From CAYYYJ01 sp964476045 (GTDB lineage: Archaea > Aenigmatarchaeota > Aenigmatarchaeia > QMZP01 > JACQNV01), in contig CAYYYJ010000001.1 of assembly GCA_964476045.1 (NCBI GenBank), positions 73,513-137,512 of the forward strand: DNA of 64,000 nucleotides, given 5' to 3'. The translations under genes and the position numbers were made by a program. Positions 53,124-61,795 of the stretch are shown one piece after another (within the stretch, counting starts at the first letter, position 1; each line of letters begins with the position of its first letter). The notes beneath the pieces were generated by a model that worked only from the letters and a program-made list of their open reading frames with translations, ran no database searches and was not told the DNA's origin.

Positions 53124-55676
53124 CTATTTGAAGTCAGCCAAACTCTTCTGCTTCTTTTCTTCAACAGGTTTTTTGCCCTTTTTTTCAGGCATTTGGGTTA
53201 TTGCTACTTTCAGTCTGGCCGCATTCAACTTCTCCTCATCCTCTGGGCTGAAAACAGGGATGCCGTAAACGCCGTCAAAACCAGGAAGTATTTTTACTTT
53301 CCCTTCCCGTGTGTCCAGAATATTTTTCGCTATTTTTTTATCGACTATTTTTTCCAGGGCTTCCAGTTTCGCATCAAATACTGCATTGAATTCTGATCCG
53401 AAAGCTTGGATTAGTTTATTGTAAATCTCCCAGACATTTCTTGATGCGGGGTTTACAGAGCCTAAACTGAACGAGATTATCTCTGACAAAGGGATTGTTG
53501 ATCTGAAGTTTGGCCTATTTTTTAACTTGAAGCCCTCTGGCCTCTCAGCGAGTTCTTCAACCCTGCTAAGGACACCTACAGTCAATTTTCTTTTGCAGTT
53601 AGGACAGATCTCATTTATTTTCTTAGATTCTTTGGGGTCTAAAGAGATGCCGCATAGCCTATGGCCGTCTACATGATATTTACCGCCCTCAGGGAAAAAT
53701 TCCACAGTCCCTTTTAACCCATTTACTGTTCTTATACAATTTAGAATATTTGGATATGTTACTTCCTTCAAATCCATTACAGTGGCTTCCCGGCCTATTT
53801 TCCACGGATAAAAAGAATGCATATCACTAAAGCTTACAAGATTTATATCGTCCAGGAACTCCAGTCTTGATAACATTGCAGGGTCAGCACTCAAACCGGT
53901 TTCAACAGCATGTATATTTTTCGTTTTTTCTTGGAAACATTCTTTTAAGGAATCGAATCCGGATTTTTCACCAAAGATGCCAAACCAAGGTGTCATGCAA
54001 TTATGAACTGTTGCTGACGGGGTTACAAAAGAATTGTCATCCTCGACTTCTAGATTATATACTGGCCCGAAATAATCCTCTTCTTTCATGCTCTTAACCG
54101 GAATATAGGCATATTCGTTGTCAATCCATCCATGCCGTCTATCCGACTTTGTTTTAAATTTTTCGAAAACAGGGTCTTCTAAGAGATTATGCCTATCCTC
54201 GTAAAAAGAAAGATTACGGAAACACAAGTTGTCATGGGAAGCTATTATTTTACGATGACCAATTCTTTTATTGTAAGCATTAAGCGTCTCCTTTGTAACC
54301 CTAGATATCGATGGTATGATTCCGAGCCTGAGGCATATGAGCTTTATTTGTGTCGATAGGATTTCGGATGTGGATATGCCGGTATCGCCCCTCCACCAGC
54401 CTCTAAGTAATTCCGCCTGTTTATCTGTAGGCAAGTATAAAATCCAATCAGGCATTTTTTTTGAAAACGCTCTTTTAGGGCCATCTTCGTAGAAAATCCT
54501 TCCAAATAGGTCAACAAGGATTTTAGAATAAAACATCAGATCAAAACCGTTTCTGCTCCTTTTTTTTGCAATGTTAATTCCAAAAGCCGATTTCATTAGT
54601 CCTATTACGTCTTCTATATAGTTATTTTCTTTGGGGCCAAAAGAAAACCCTATTAGATTTTTTCTTGGGGTTACCCAACCTTCAGCGAGATAATAACCTA
54701 CAAGCCTGCAAAATTCAGGAGTTATTTTTATCAGATTCTTGATATGTTTATCCTGCCTTCCGGTTTTGGGTAAAATGGATTGGCCTTTTATTCTGTAAGG
54801 AGCCATTTCTATGCAATCAGAAATCCTTATCTCGTTTGTGTCCTCAATTTTTTGTATCCTTGGATACAAAATCACGTCGTTTACCTGCAGGTTTCTTGCC
54901 TGTATCCAATCAGGCTTATATTGCTTGAAATGCTCTTTCTGGCATTTGTGTGTTCTTGAAGAGCTGTTCGGTTTGCACAGTGCGCTTATATATGAACAAT
55001 TTTTTATGGTTTTTATTGCCAGAAATGGATGCTCGCCTGTAACTGTTATACCCTCAGAAAAGTAATACGGGGTTATTTTATAGACCTTACCCCCATACGG
55101 CCGCATGAAGGTTTTTGTAACTTTTTTATACACCCCTTTATGGGTTAATACCCTATCTCCAACTGTTACATTAGAGATCTTTTTTAATTCCGGATTACAC
55201 AATACTTTTTCGTCTGGAACTAAGCAATGTGCAGGGACAATTTCAATTTCAGGTGAAATTGAGGCCATCATATCAACCAGCTCTATCGCAGAAAAACCGA
55301 ATATAGGACGGCCATCATAATCTATCCTGCCCTTTTTCAGTAATCTATCAGTTATCTGGTCAACAACATCCAAGCTTGGCGCGAACAAAAGAAAATGTAT
55401 TCGCCTGCCTTTTCCGCCTTGTGTGTACATTAAAGAAATTTCAGAAGTGCAGATGAAAGGGAAATCTGTTTTGGATCTTAGTATACCAGTGGAGTCTTGT
55501 GGAACAAGATTTTCTTTAATTTCTCTATTCCATTTAGGGTGCTGGAAATCACCTGTTCCGATAACATTGAGGCCCTTTATTCTAGCATTCTTTTCCAAAT
55601 TCTCCAGGTTTATGTTTTTACTACATGCCCTAGCGTATTTGCTGTGGATGTGCAGATCAAGATAATTTACAGCCAT
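53124..55676 (-). CDS. Endonuclease Q (PHP domain) containing an intein
   Basis: The 850-residue product has two exteins of 150 and 291 residues separated by an intein. The N-extein has the PHP metal motif LDLHIHSKYARACSK and GTGDFQHPKW. The C-extein starts CMTPWFGIFGEKSGF and has FSDMHSFYPWKIGREAT, a zinc site (HRLCGISL...CPNCKRK) and a low-complexity lysine-rich tail. The combined 441 residues match archaeal endonuclease Q, which cuts DNA 5' of deaminated bases. It starts inside the last codons of the endonuclease gene upstream (20-base overlap). Confidence 0.85.
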   Translation of the reverse strand: MAVNYLDLHIHSKYARACSKNINLENLEKNARIKGLNVIGTGDFQHPKWNREIKENLVPQDSTGILRSKTDFPFICTSEISLMYTQGGKGRRIHFLLFAPSLDVVDQITDRLLKKGRIDYDGRPIFGFSAIELVDMMASISPEIEIVPAHCLVPDEKVLCNPELKKISNVTVGDRVLTHKGVYKKVTKTFMRPYGGKVYKITPYYFSEGITVTGEHPFLAIKTIKNCSYISALCKPNSSSRTHKCQKEHFKQYKPDWIQARNLQVNDVILYPRIQKIEDTNEIRISDCIEMAPYRIKGQSILPKTGRQDKHIKNLIKITPEFCRLVGYYLAEGWVTPRKNLIGFSFGPKENNYIEDVIGLMKSAFGINIAKKRSRNGFDLMFYSKILVDLFGRIFYEDGPKRAFSKKMPDWILYLPTDKQAELLRGWWRGDTGISTSEILSTQIKLICLRLGIIPSISRVTKETLNAYNKRIGHRKIIASHDNLCFRNLSFYEDRHNLLEDPVFEKFKTKSDRRHGWIDNEYAYIPVKSMKEEDYFGPVYNLEVEDDNSFVTPSATVHNCMTPWFGIFGEKSGFDSLKECFQEKTKNIHAVETGLSADPAMLSRLEFLDDINLVSFSDMHSFYPWKIGREATVMDLKEVTYPNILNCIRTVNGLKGTVEFFPEGGKYHVDGHRLCGISLDPKESKKINEICPNCKRKLTVGVLSRVEELAERPEGFKLKNRPNFRSTIPLSEIISFSLGSVNPASRNVWEIYNKLIQAFGSEFNAVFDAKLEALEKIVDKKIAKNILDTREGKVKILPGFDGVYGIPVFSPEDEEKLNAARLKVAITQMPEKKGKKPVEEKKQKSLADFK
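54000..55226 (-). mobile_element. Intein with LAGLIDADG homing endonuclease domain in endonuclease Q
   Basis: The intein spans residues 151-559 (409 residues). It begins CLVPDEKVLCNPELKKISNV after PAH and ends with VHN before a cysteine +1 residue, giving the nucleophiles for splicing (Cys1, terminal Asn, Cys+1). The N-terminal splicing blocks include VTGEHPFLAIK with the penultimate-type histidine. The inner part has LVGYYLAEGWV and LLRGWWRGDTG, the two LAGLIDADG-like motifs. Insertion at the PHP metal site (PAH^C) is a conserved active-site position, as is common for inteins. Confidence 0.9.
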
Positions 55677-56931
55677 TTATTACCCCCTCCAAAGTTTCTT
55701 TTGGTATCAAATCGAAATTAAGCGCAATTCTGTAGTGGTCTATCAAATCGTCGACAGCTTTATCGTAAACTTCATTTTTAAGGGCTCTAATATCTAAATC
55801 AGTATTGCCAATCGTTTTTGGCAAAGTGAGGAAATACTTAGCAAATTTAACCCTATTTTTTAAATTAAACTTGTATGGATCTAAAGCCATTAATTCCCTG
55901 TTTTCGTCCCATTTAGTATACAAGGTTAATTTTGGTTGACCTGGGATAGCTTTCAAATTGAAATCACTGAATGCTTGCTTAATGAAATTCAAATTGAAAT
56001 TCGTTTTCTCAGAAGAAACATGGTGCGTTATAACATACCTATTTTGAAGTATAGGGCTGCCATCACCAGAAAGTATCCCCTGTATTAGCGGTGTCTTATC
56101 TATCTTATAATTGAAAACATATTTCATTAACTGCAATAAGATTTCTTTTAAAGTTATATTACAAAAATATAGCTCTAGTATCCCCCATGGTGACGTAGCA
56201 ATTTTATTAAAATGCAGAGATCCAGAAAAGTTGGATACCCCTGTTTGAGATTTCCAGAAAGACTCCAAAGCTGATTTTTTGTTTCTTAGGTCATAGTTGC
56301 AACAAATGCTAGCCTTTACTTTTTTTCTGTCTATGCTGAATTGTGTTTCCAGGAAATCCAAAACGGAATTTATTGCCTGAGGCCAAGAGTTTGTAAACGA
56401 TGAAGCCGTTTTCCCCCCGTCTGTGAAATAAAGTCCTAGAGCAGACAGTGTATTTTTATTAAATTCGATTTTATCTTTTAGGATAAGTTCTTTTTTGTAA
56501 TAGCCTCCCGCTATTATGCTTTGTTTACTCCGAAAAATATATATGGGTGTGGGGCTGTTCGTATTAGATCTGGTTTCAGTTGGTATAAAATTTATAATAT
56601 CATATCGGCTTTCGACAGACCTAGAAGTAGCTGTTTCTAAGGACTGGATTTTAATAACCTGCACTTTTAGATTTTTTAGGCCCCTCTCGGCTTTCAGAGA
56701 AATGGTATAACTATTGCCTTCGTTGTGCAATTTCTTTATTCTTATATTTTCGATTCCATCTGAAAGCACTTTAACCAGAATTACTCCAGGTATTTTTGGG
56801 TCATATCGGAAATTTTCGATAATCTTTCTCGGTACAGTAGCTCTAAAATTTGAGCGAAGAGCTGGTGTAAAACTAAAATCGTCTATGAGTTTGTATTTTT
56901 TCTTAGAAAAATTGAGACCGCGTTTCCACAT
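55657..56931 (-). CDS. Free-standing LAGLIDADG-type homing endonuclease-like protein
   Basis: The 424-residue protein has two motifs of LAGLIDADG type, LSALGLYFTDGGK and LIQGILSGDGSP, with about 120 residues between them, as in single-chain endonucleases. It has no splicing motifs, so it is not an intein. N-terminally a beta-rich section of about 130 residues has no clear match. It precedes endonuclease Q (20-base overlap) and lies 95 bases from the intron-containing tRNA-Ile. It might cut the tRNA or intein insertion sites. Confidence 0.65.
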   Translation of the reverse strand: MWKRGLNFSKKKYKLIDDFSFTPALRSNFRATVPRKIIENFRYDPKIPGVILVKVLSDGIENIRIKKLHNEGNSYTISLKAERGLKNLKVQVIKIQSLETATSRSVESRYDIINFIPTETRSNTNSPTPIYIFRSKQSIIAGGYYKKELILKDKIEFNKNTLSALGLYFTDGGKTASSFTNSWPQAINSVLDFLETQFSIDRKKVKASICCNYDLRNKKSALESFWKSQTGVSNFSGSLHFNKIATSPWGILELYFCNITLKEILLQLMKYVFNYKIDKTPLIQGILSGDGSPILQNRYVITHHVSSEKTNFNLNFIKQAFSDFNLKAIPGQPKLTLYTKWDENRELMALDPYKFNLKNRVKFAKYFLTLPKTIGNTDLDIRALKNEVYDKAVDDLIDHYRIALNFDLIPKETLEGVINGCKLS

Positions 56932-57040
56932 TGTATAATTTTGGATATACTTCTATATTAGTTGATATCATAGTGACTCTTACAGATGAGTCTATATAAA
57001 TTTCATACTCGATAATTTACAAAGTGGGCCCGTGGCTCAG

Positions 57041-57144
57041 CACCCTTTTTCGTTAGAGGACCGAAGTTGATTTCCGATCCAATTGGGTAAGAAATCAACT
57101 TCAACCATTCAATCAAAAAAGCGTGCACGGAAAAAGATGAGCAC
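57041..57144 (+). other. tRNA-Ile intron 1, D-loop (104 bases)
   Basis: The central helix is GCTC (57035-57038) with GAGC (57139-57142), and the bulges are AG^C and AC^T. The inner helix is CTTTTTC/GAAAAAG, and a perfect 11-bp stem (57063-57073 with 57092-57102) lies inside. It resembles the D-loop intron of tRNA-Arg. Confidence 0.85.
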
Positions 57145-57166
57145 TGGTAGAGCACCTGTCTTATAA

Positions 57167-57223
57167 GGCATATGGATTTTTTTGAAGGAAACTTCTAGTC
57201 CATAATTAAGGACCTGCGTAAAT
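57167..57223 (+). other. tRNA-Ile intron 2, anticodon loop (57 bases)
   Basis: The best BHB places it between 38 and 39: central helix TTAT with GTAA, bulges AA^G and AT^G, inner helix GCA/TGC and then TATGGA/TCCATA. A position one base earlier (canonical 37/38) fits less well. Confidence 0.75.
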
Positions 57224-57238
57224 GCAGGTGGTCCTGGG

Positions 57239-57331
57239 ATGCTAGCCTTTTCTTTCGCGAAAGAAAATGCTACCGTACCGAAAAGAAAGGCAGATACAGT
57301 TTGCGGTTGGTAGGGATACCAAGCACAGGAA
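57239..57331 (+). other. tRNA-Ile intron 3, T-arm (93 bases)
   Basis: It lies between positions 53 and 54. The central helix is CCTG with CAGG, the bulges are GG^A and AA^T and the inner helix is TGCT/AGCA. It holds the three 13-base blocks that recur at 45880-45925, and TAGCCTTTTCTTT also occurs in tRNA-Arg intron 3. Confidence 0.85.
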
Positions 57332-57399
57332 TTCGATCCCCAGCGGGCCCACTTTTCATAATCAAAATTCGAATCAACTGCTGTGAGAATTATTTAGAA

Positions 57400-57870
57400 T
57401 TATTTATTCAGCCATTGATATATTAGCGGTATGACAAATGGCGACGATGATATTACTCCTAGCATACCCAAACATCCAGTAAACCCAATAGCATCATATA
57501 ATCTTCCCCTATAATCAGAGACCCACACACCTCTTTCGCCTATGACCTGTCTTCCTGCCCAGTTATCTGGATGGAAAAGGTCCCTTAATCCGGGCCTTAA
57601 TCTTGGAGAATCTGAGAAAAATACTGGGTCACGAGCCGGCTGTTCTGTAAAAGCCGCATATTCTCTTCCCTGGCCATCTCTTACATCGAGTTTTCCGTAA
57701 TCTTCTAAACACTCTCTGTGGCCTTTTGCAGGAATCCCTTTCCCATCAGAACCGCCCCCAAGAACAGGGTCTTGGATCCGGCCATCAATTATTACACCAT
57801 CAGAACCGTGATCGGCATTTTCTTCAGGAATAACTGCCACTCTCTCTCTAAAAACATACTTCTGGCTCAT
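57400..57870 (-). CDS. Hypothetical protein with C-terminal membrane helix
   Basis: 156 residues. The first 120 are polar, rich in Gly, Asp, Glu and Arg, and no family is recognisable. Residues about 128-150 (IGFTGCLGMLGVISSSPFVIPL) form one membrane helix with a short tail, a tail-anchored layout. It lies alone between tRNA-Ile and the thermosome. Its codon make-up differs visibly from neighbours, so the call as a real gene is moderate. Confidence 0.5.
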   Translation of the reverse strand: MSQKYVFRERVAVIPEENADHGSDGVIIDGRIQDPVLGGGSDGKGIPAKGHRECLEDYGKLDVRDGQGREYAAFTEQPARDPVFFSDSPRLRPGLRDLFHPDNWAGRQVIGERGVWVSDYRGRLYDAIGFTGCLGMLGVISSSPFVIPLIYQWLNK

Positions 57871-58013
57871 AACAACCTAATAGTAATTAACTTTTGTCTT
57901 TTTAAAGCTTTCTCCAATAACATTGTTATATATTAAATCTTAGTCACCTCAAAGCTTAAAAAGTTACAGTGCAATATTACGTATAATCTTTTTAAAGAAA
58001 TAAAATTAGATTC

Positions 58014-58029
58014 GTGGAGGAATAAATTA
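58014..58029 (+). promoter_or_regulatory. Strong ribosome binding site of the thermosome gene
   Basis: GTGGAGG (58014-58020) lies eight bases before the ATG. An AT-rich TATA-like run around 57989-57997 indicates a transcript with a short leader, unlike the leaderless genes elsewhere. Confidence 0.75.
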
Positions 58030-59675
58030 TGGTACAAGCTCAACTCGGAAATCTAGGCGGTCAGCCAATTTTAATATTACAGGAAGGGGCTCACAGAAGC
58101 AAAGGAAGAGATGCCCAGAAAAATAATATTGAAGCTGCGAAAGCTGTCGCAGATGCTGTGCGGACCACTCTTGGGCCAAAGGGCATGGACAAGATGCTTG
58201 TTGATTCTCTCGGAGACATTACAATCACAAATGACGGCGCGACAATCCTCGACCAAATGCAGATAGAACATCCTGCAGCAAAGATGCTCGTAGAAGTTGC
58301 CAAAACACAGGACCAGGAAGTAGGCGACGGAACAACAACAGTTGTTGTTATCGCAGGCGAACTCTTGAAAAAAGCAGGAGAGCTTTTGGATGAAGAGATA
58401 CACCCAACTGTTATAACAAAAGGATACAAGCTCGCAAAAGACAAGGCTATTTCAGTTCTCGAAGGCATGGCAAAACCGATAACAGTGAAAGATGAGAAAC
58501 TTCTTATCCAGATTGCATCTACAGCGATGACAGGCAAATCAGCTGAACGAGAAGGCGAGAGCTTATCAAAACTAGTGGTCAGCGCAATAAAGAAAATCGC
58601 AGAAGAGAAAAATGGCCGGATAGAAGTTGATAGCGAGAATGTGAAATTAGAAAAGAAAAAAGGCGGCTCAATACAGGATTCCAGATTAATCGAAGGCATT
58701 GTTATAGACAAGGAAATTGTCCATCCAGCAATGCCAAAAACAGTCAATAGTGCAAAGATTGCTTTGCTAGACGCTGCTTTGGAGATCAAGACGCTGGAAA
58801 ATGATGCAAAAATAAGCATCGACTCGCCTGACAAAATCCAAGCTTTCCTAGATAATGAAGAAAAAATGCTCAAAGATATGTCGGAAAAAGTCATCAAGTC
58901 GGGAGCTAACGTTGTGTTATGCCAGAAAGGAATTGATGACATGGTTCAGCACTACCTGGCAAAGAAAAATATAGTCGCAGCAAGGCGGGTTAAACGGTCT
59001 GACATGGAAAAACTTGCAAAGGCAACTGGAGGAAAAATAGTAACAAGCTTGACAGATCTAACAGATTCTGATTTAGGTTTTGCGGGCGTTGTACAGGAAC
59101 ACAAAATCGCAGGCGACCAGATGATGTTTATAGAAAAATGCAAAGACCCTAAAGCAGTTACAATCCTCATCCGCGGCGGGACAGAGCATGTGATTGACGA
59201 AATAGAAAGAGCAATGACAGATGCAGTCAAAGGGGTCTGTTCAGCCCTTGAATTAGGTAAAATAGTTGCAGGCGGTGGTGCTCCAGAAATAGAAGTTGCA
59301 AAAGAATTGAGGAAATTTGCAGATAAATTCCGGGGGAAGGAGCAATTAGCAATACTCGCATTCGCAACAGCAATGGAGATTATTCCAAGGAGCTTAGCAG
59401 AGAATGCGGGTTTGGATGCAATAGACAAAATTGCGCAGTTGAGGTCTGAGCACGAGAAAAATCCTAATGTTGGGCTCGATGTCTTTGCAGAACAGCCTGT
59501 TGACATGCTGCAAGCAGGTGTCATAGAACCGCTGAAAACAAAACTCCAGGCTTTACGATCTGCAACAGAAGTCGCTGAACTCATTTTAAGAATAGACGAC
59601 ATGATATCATCTGGCGCTCCAAGAGGCGGAGGGATGCCGCAAGGTATGCCACAAGGCATGGGCGGGATGGAGTAG
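58029..59675 (+). CDS. thsA: Thermosome subunit (group II chaperonin)
   Basis: The 548-residue subunit forms the double-ring ATP-dependent folding chamber of archaea. It has RTTLGPKGMDKMLVDSLGD and ITNDGATIL (ATP site), QDQEVGDGTTTVVV (catalytic aspartate) and GGGAPEIEVA near the C-terminus, and ends in a methionine/glycine-rich tail (MPQGMPQGMGGME). Length is normal. It is the only chaperonin gene here. Confidence 0.98.
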   Translation: MVQAQLGNLGGQPILILQEGAHRSKGRDAQKNNIEAAKAVADAVRTTLGPKGMDKMLVDSLGDITITNDGATILDQMQIEHPAAKMLVEVAKTQDQEVGDGTTTVVVIAGELLKKAGELLDEEIHPTVITKGYKLAKDKAISVLEGMAKPITVKDEKLLIQIASTAMTGKSAEREGESLSKLVVSAIKKIAEEKNGRIEVDSENVKLEKKKGGSIQDSRLIEGIVIDKEIVHPAMPKTVNSAKIALLDAALEIKTLENDAKISIDSPDKIQAFLDNEEKMLKDMSEKVIKSGANVVLCQKGIDDMVQHYLAKKNIVAARRVKRSDMEKLAKATGGKIVTSLTDLTDSDLGFAGVVQEHKIAGDQMMFIEKCKDPKAVTILIRGGTEHVIDEIERAMTDAVKGVCSALELGKIVAGGGAPEIEVAKELRKFADKFRGKEQLAILAFATAMEIIPRSLAENAGLDAIDKIAQLRSEHEKNPNVGLDVFAEQPVDMLQAGVIEPLKTKLQALRSATEVAELILRIDDMISSGAPRGGGMPQGMPQGMGGME

Positions 59676-59739
59676 TTTCCGGGTCCGGGCTTTTGATTTT
59701 TTCTAAAACTTTATATAGACACTTCTAGTAGAATAAATT

Positions 59740-60033
59740 ATGATACAAGATACTATTGTAGCCAAGGATGTAGTTGAGAAGAAGGACGTATGTGGCGGAG
59801 CCCCTGTATTAGAAGGCACGAGAATCAGGATAAGCGACATTGTTATCGAATACGAACACAAGGGACTTTCCCCAGAAGAAATAGCTACGCATTTTCCTAC
59901 TATTTCTATTGTTGATATATTCAGCGCTCTGAAGTATTACTACGAGCACCCGAAAAAAATAAGGGACGAAATCGAGAATAGAGAAAGAATTTTCAGGGAA
60001 CAAAAAGCCAAAAATGATAAAAATCCAAGTTGA
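59740..60033 (+). CDS. DUF433 antitoxin
   Basis: 97 residues with the DUF433 core: CGGAPVLEGTRIRISDIVIEY, GLSPEEIATHFPTISIVDIFSALKYY. The fold is a small homeodomain-like DNA-binding unit. The stop overlaps the DUF5615 gene by 20 bases, the typical antitoxin-before-toxin order. A TATA box (TTTATATAG, 59709-59717) precedes it. Confidence 0.9.
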   Translation: MIQDTIVAKDVVEKKDVCGGAPVLEGTRIRISDIVIEYEHKGLSPEEIATHFPTISIVDIFSALKYYYEHPKKIRDEIENRERIFREQKAKNDKNPS

Positions 60034-60340
60034 TGAGCATATTAGCAATGCAGTTGTAAAAGGGATTCGTGCAAAGGGGATAGAGATTTATAGTGTAGAA
60101 GAGGAAAATCTTAAAGGCTTTTCTGATGTTAACATACTCGAATTCTGTAAGAAAAATAAAAGAGTCCTTTTAACCAATGACGATGATTTCTTCAGATTAT
60201 CGCAAATGGGAAACCATTATGGAATCATATTTTTAACAACACAATTTGTTTCTACTGGCGAAGTCATAAGAGCTGTTGTAAGGCTTGTAGACACTCTAGT
60301 TGAAAGGGATTTCGCCGATTCCTGGTTTTTTATCCCATAG
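60014..60340 (+). CDS. PIN-like (DUF5615) toxin
   Basis: 108 residues with IQVDEHISNAVVKGIRAKGI at the start (first acidic residues of the PIN-like active site) and KRVLLTNDDDFFRL in the middle (DD/DDF metal site). These proteins are predicted ribonucleases. It is co-translated with DUF433. All expected acidic residues are present, so the module looks functional. Confidence 0.9.
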   Translation: MIKIQVDEHISNAVVKGIRAKGIEIYSVEEENLKGFSDVNILEFCKKNKRVLLTNDDDFFRLSQMGNHYGIIFLTTQFVSTGEVIRAVVRLVDTLVERDFADSWFFIP

Positions 60341-60375
60341 AGAGCCTTTAAATTTCTTATTCTACTATAACTTTT

Positions 60376-60699
60376 ATGGAAAACTCAAAATCAAAGCTGG
60401 TTGAAAACCTTTTCGAATACTTGAAAGAAAATCAGAAGACAACAAACCAGTTAATCAGGCTTTCTACACAGGACGAAGTGCATCAGATAACTGATTATAC
60501 AAGACAGGACGCCACAGAAAACAAAACCATATCAATTCTTTTGGATCGGCTTTCTGAATTGATAGAGCTCAATAAGCTCACACTTCAGACAATTGACCTG
60601 CTTGATAAAAGAGTGAAAAGGCTGCACTCAGCTATTTCCCAGGGATCAGCTCAAAGCGAGACTATTGAGAGCCACGGATCAACAGAAATGCAAGAGTAA
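60376..60699 (+). CDS. Coiled-coil hypothetical protein
   Basis: 107 residues, mostly helical, with heptad-like leucine spacing (LLDRLSELIELNKLTLQTIDLLDKRVKRL). No membrane segment or known motif. It follows the PIN-like toxin and precedes the DUF63 gene; I see no direct link to either. Confidence 0.55.
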   Translation: MENSKSKLVENLFEYLKENQKTTNQLIRLSTQDEVHQITDYTRQDATENKTISILLDRLSELIELNKLTLQTIDLLDKRVKRLHSAISQGSAQSETIESHGSTEMQE

Positions 60700-60734
60700 C
60701 CAACTATTTATAAGCTTCTGCGCGAATTATATGA

Positions 60735-61673
60735 ATGGGATTTTTTGAGGAGAATTTCGTTCAACCTTTAATCCAGAATGGCTGGTTCAACCCATACAAT
60801 ACAGCTCTCTATGGGGCCATCCTGATTATCGGAGTCGTGCTGGTATACAAACTTCTCGAAAAACTAAAAATCAATATCGATAAAAAGCTGATGCTGGCAA
60901 TACTTCCTTTTGTCGTCTGGGCGCCTTTTACCCGCTCAATAAGGGATCTGGTTTACACGAGGATCCCTTCTGAGGTCTCCACCAATCCACTTTTCGGGAC
61001 AGATTTATTTTACAATTATGGCGCAGTCCAGGCACAAGCGCAGGCCCATATATCCTCTACCCTGCCAATCCCATTTGTCTCAGAAACCTATAGCCTCATA
61101 ATAGCATGGTTTGTAACCCCCGGAAGCTATTTAATTACAGCGGCTCTTGCTGTGATTGCGCTTTTAGTTAGCTATGGGATACAGAAAAAAACACAAATAA
61201 TTTATTGGAAACCAATGCTTTTGATTGGTTTAGTGGTCCTTTTAGGGTCCATAATATCTTTGCCTATCAAAACTTTGTATCCGCTTGCTTTGATAATACC
61301 GACAGCAGCCGGTTTAACAGCTATATTTTATGGAGTATCCTATTTTGTAAGGAACAATAAAAAACTAAAGGAAGTTTTCAATTTCCAGAGTTCCAGCATC
61401 CTTGGCGCGCACTTTGTGGACGCATCTGCCACGTTCTGGGCTCTGACAACTTACGGTTTTGTAGAACAGCATGTCGTCCCAAGGCTGCTTTTCGGGTCTC
61501 TGGGCACAGCCTCCTTTTTCTTCTTAAAAATAATTGTAGTGCTTCCAGTCCTCTGGGTCTTTAACAAAGAAATAGAAAATCCGAGGATGAGGAATTTCCT
61601 TAAAATCGCTGTGATAATTTTAGGGTTGGCTCCTGGATTAAGGAGCATAACAACACTTCTTCTTGTAGGATAA
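60735..61673 (+). CDS. DUF63 integral membrane protein
   Basis: 312 residues with about eight to nine membrane helices. The N-terminus FFEENFVQPLIQNGWFNPYNT and the segment VWAPFTRSIRDLVYTR are typical of archaeal DUF63 proteins, whose function is not known. FGAHFVDASATFWALTTYG contains the conserved D-A/S-xxT stretch of the family. A short copy of its C-terminus is found at 62041-62088. Confidence 0.88.
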   Translation: MGFFEENFVQPLIQNGWFNPYNTALYGAILIIGVVLVYKLLEKLKINIDKKLMLAILPFVVWAPFTRSIRDLVYTRIPSEVSTNPLFGTDLFYNYGAVQAQAQAHISSTLPIPFVSETYSLIIAWFVTPGSYLITAALAVIALLVSYGIQKKTQIIYWKPMLLIGLVVLLGSIISLPIKTLYPLALIIPTAAGLTAIFYGVSYFVRNNKKLKEVFNFQSSSILGAHFVDASATFWALTTYGFVEQHVVPRLLFGSLGTASFFFLKIIVVLPVLWVFNKEIENPRMRNFLKIAVIILGLAPGLRSITTLLLVG

Positions 61674-61684
61674 GAAATTTAGGG

Positions 61685-61795
61685 TCAGATTTTTCTTATT
61701 CTAATAGCGCCTTCGCTTATCACTGTGAAATTATTTTCAGATTTCTGTAAAATGCCCTTGACGAGGGCGAATTTTATTTCCGGCTTAGTATCTTA
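61685..61795 (-). pseudogene. Remnant of a DUF5615 PIN-like toxin
   Basis: On the minus strand a frame reads KPEIKFALVKGILQK followed by NNFTVISEGAIRIRKI and a stop (61685-61687), matching the usual C-terminal end of DUF5615 toxins. Everything N-terminal is missing. The DUF433 gene upstream also lacks its C-terminus, so one deletion could have removed both. Confidence 0.65.

Larger units (their letters stand above)
57026..57351 (+). tRNA. tRNA-Ile (anticodon UAU) with three introns
   Basis: Removing 57041-57144, 57167-57223 and 57239-57331 leaves 72 bases forming a complete cloverleaf: acceptor GGGCCCG/CGGGCCC with A73, D-arm GCTC-AGTGGTA-GAGC, anticodon stem CCTGT/GCAGG, loop CTTATAA with anticodon TAT (57162-57164), variable TGGTC, T-stem CTGGG/CCCAG with TTCGATC. 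All junctions match BHB motifs. The acceptor, discriminator and loop agree with tRNA-Ile. UAU is rare in archaea, which usually read AUA with a modified CAU anticodon. A TATA box is at 56992-57000. Confidence 0.9.

Noticed and set aside
58091..59659. Long open frames antisense to the thermosome gene
   Set aside because: They are shadows of the coding strand with biased composition; the thermosome is unambiguous.
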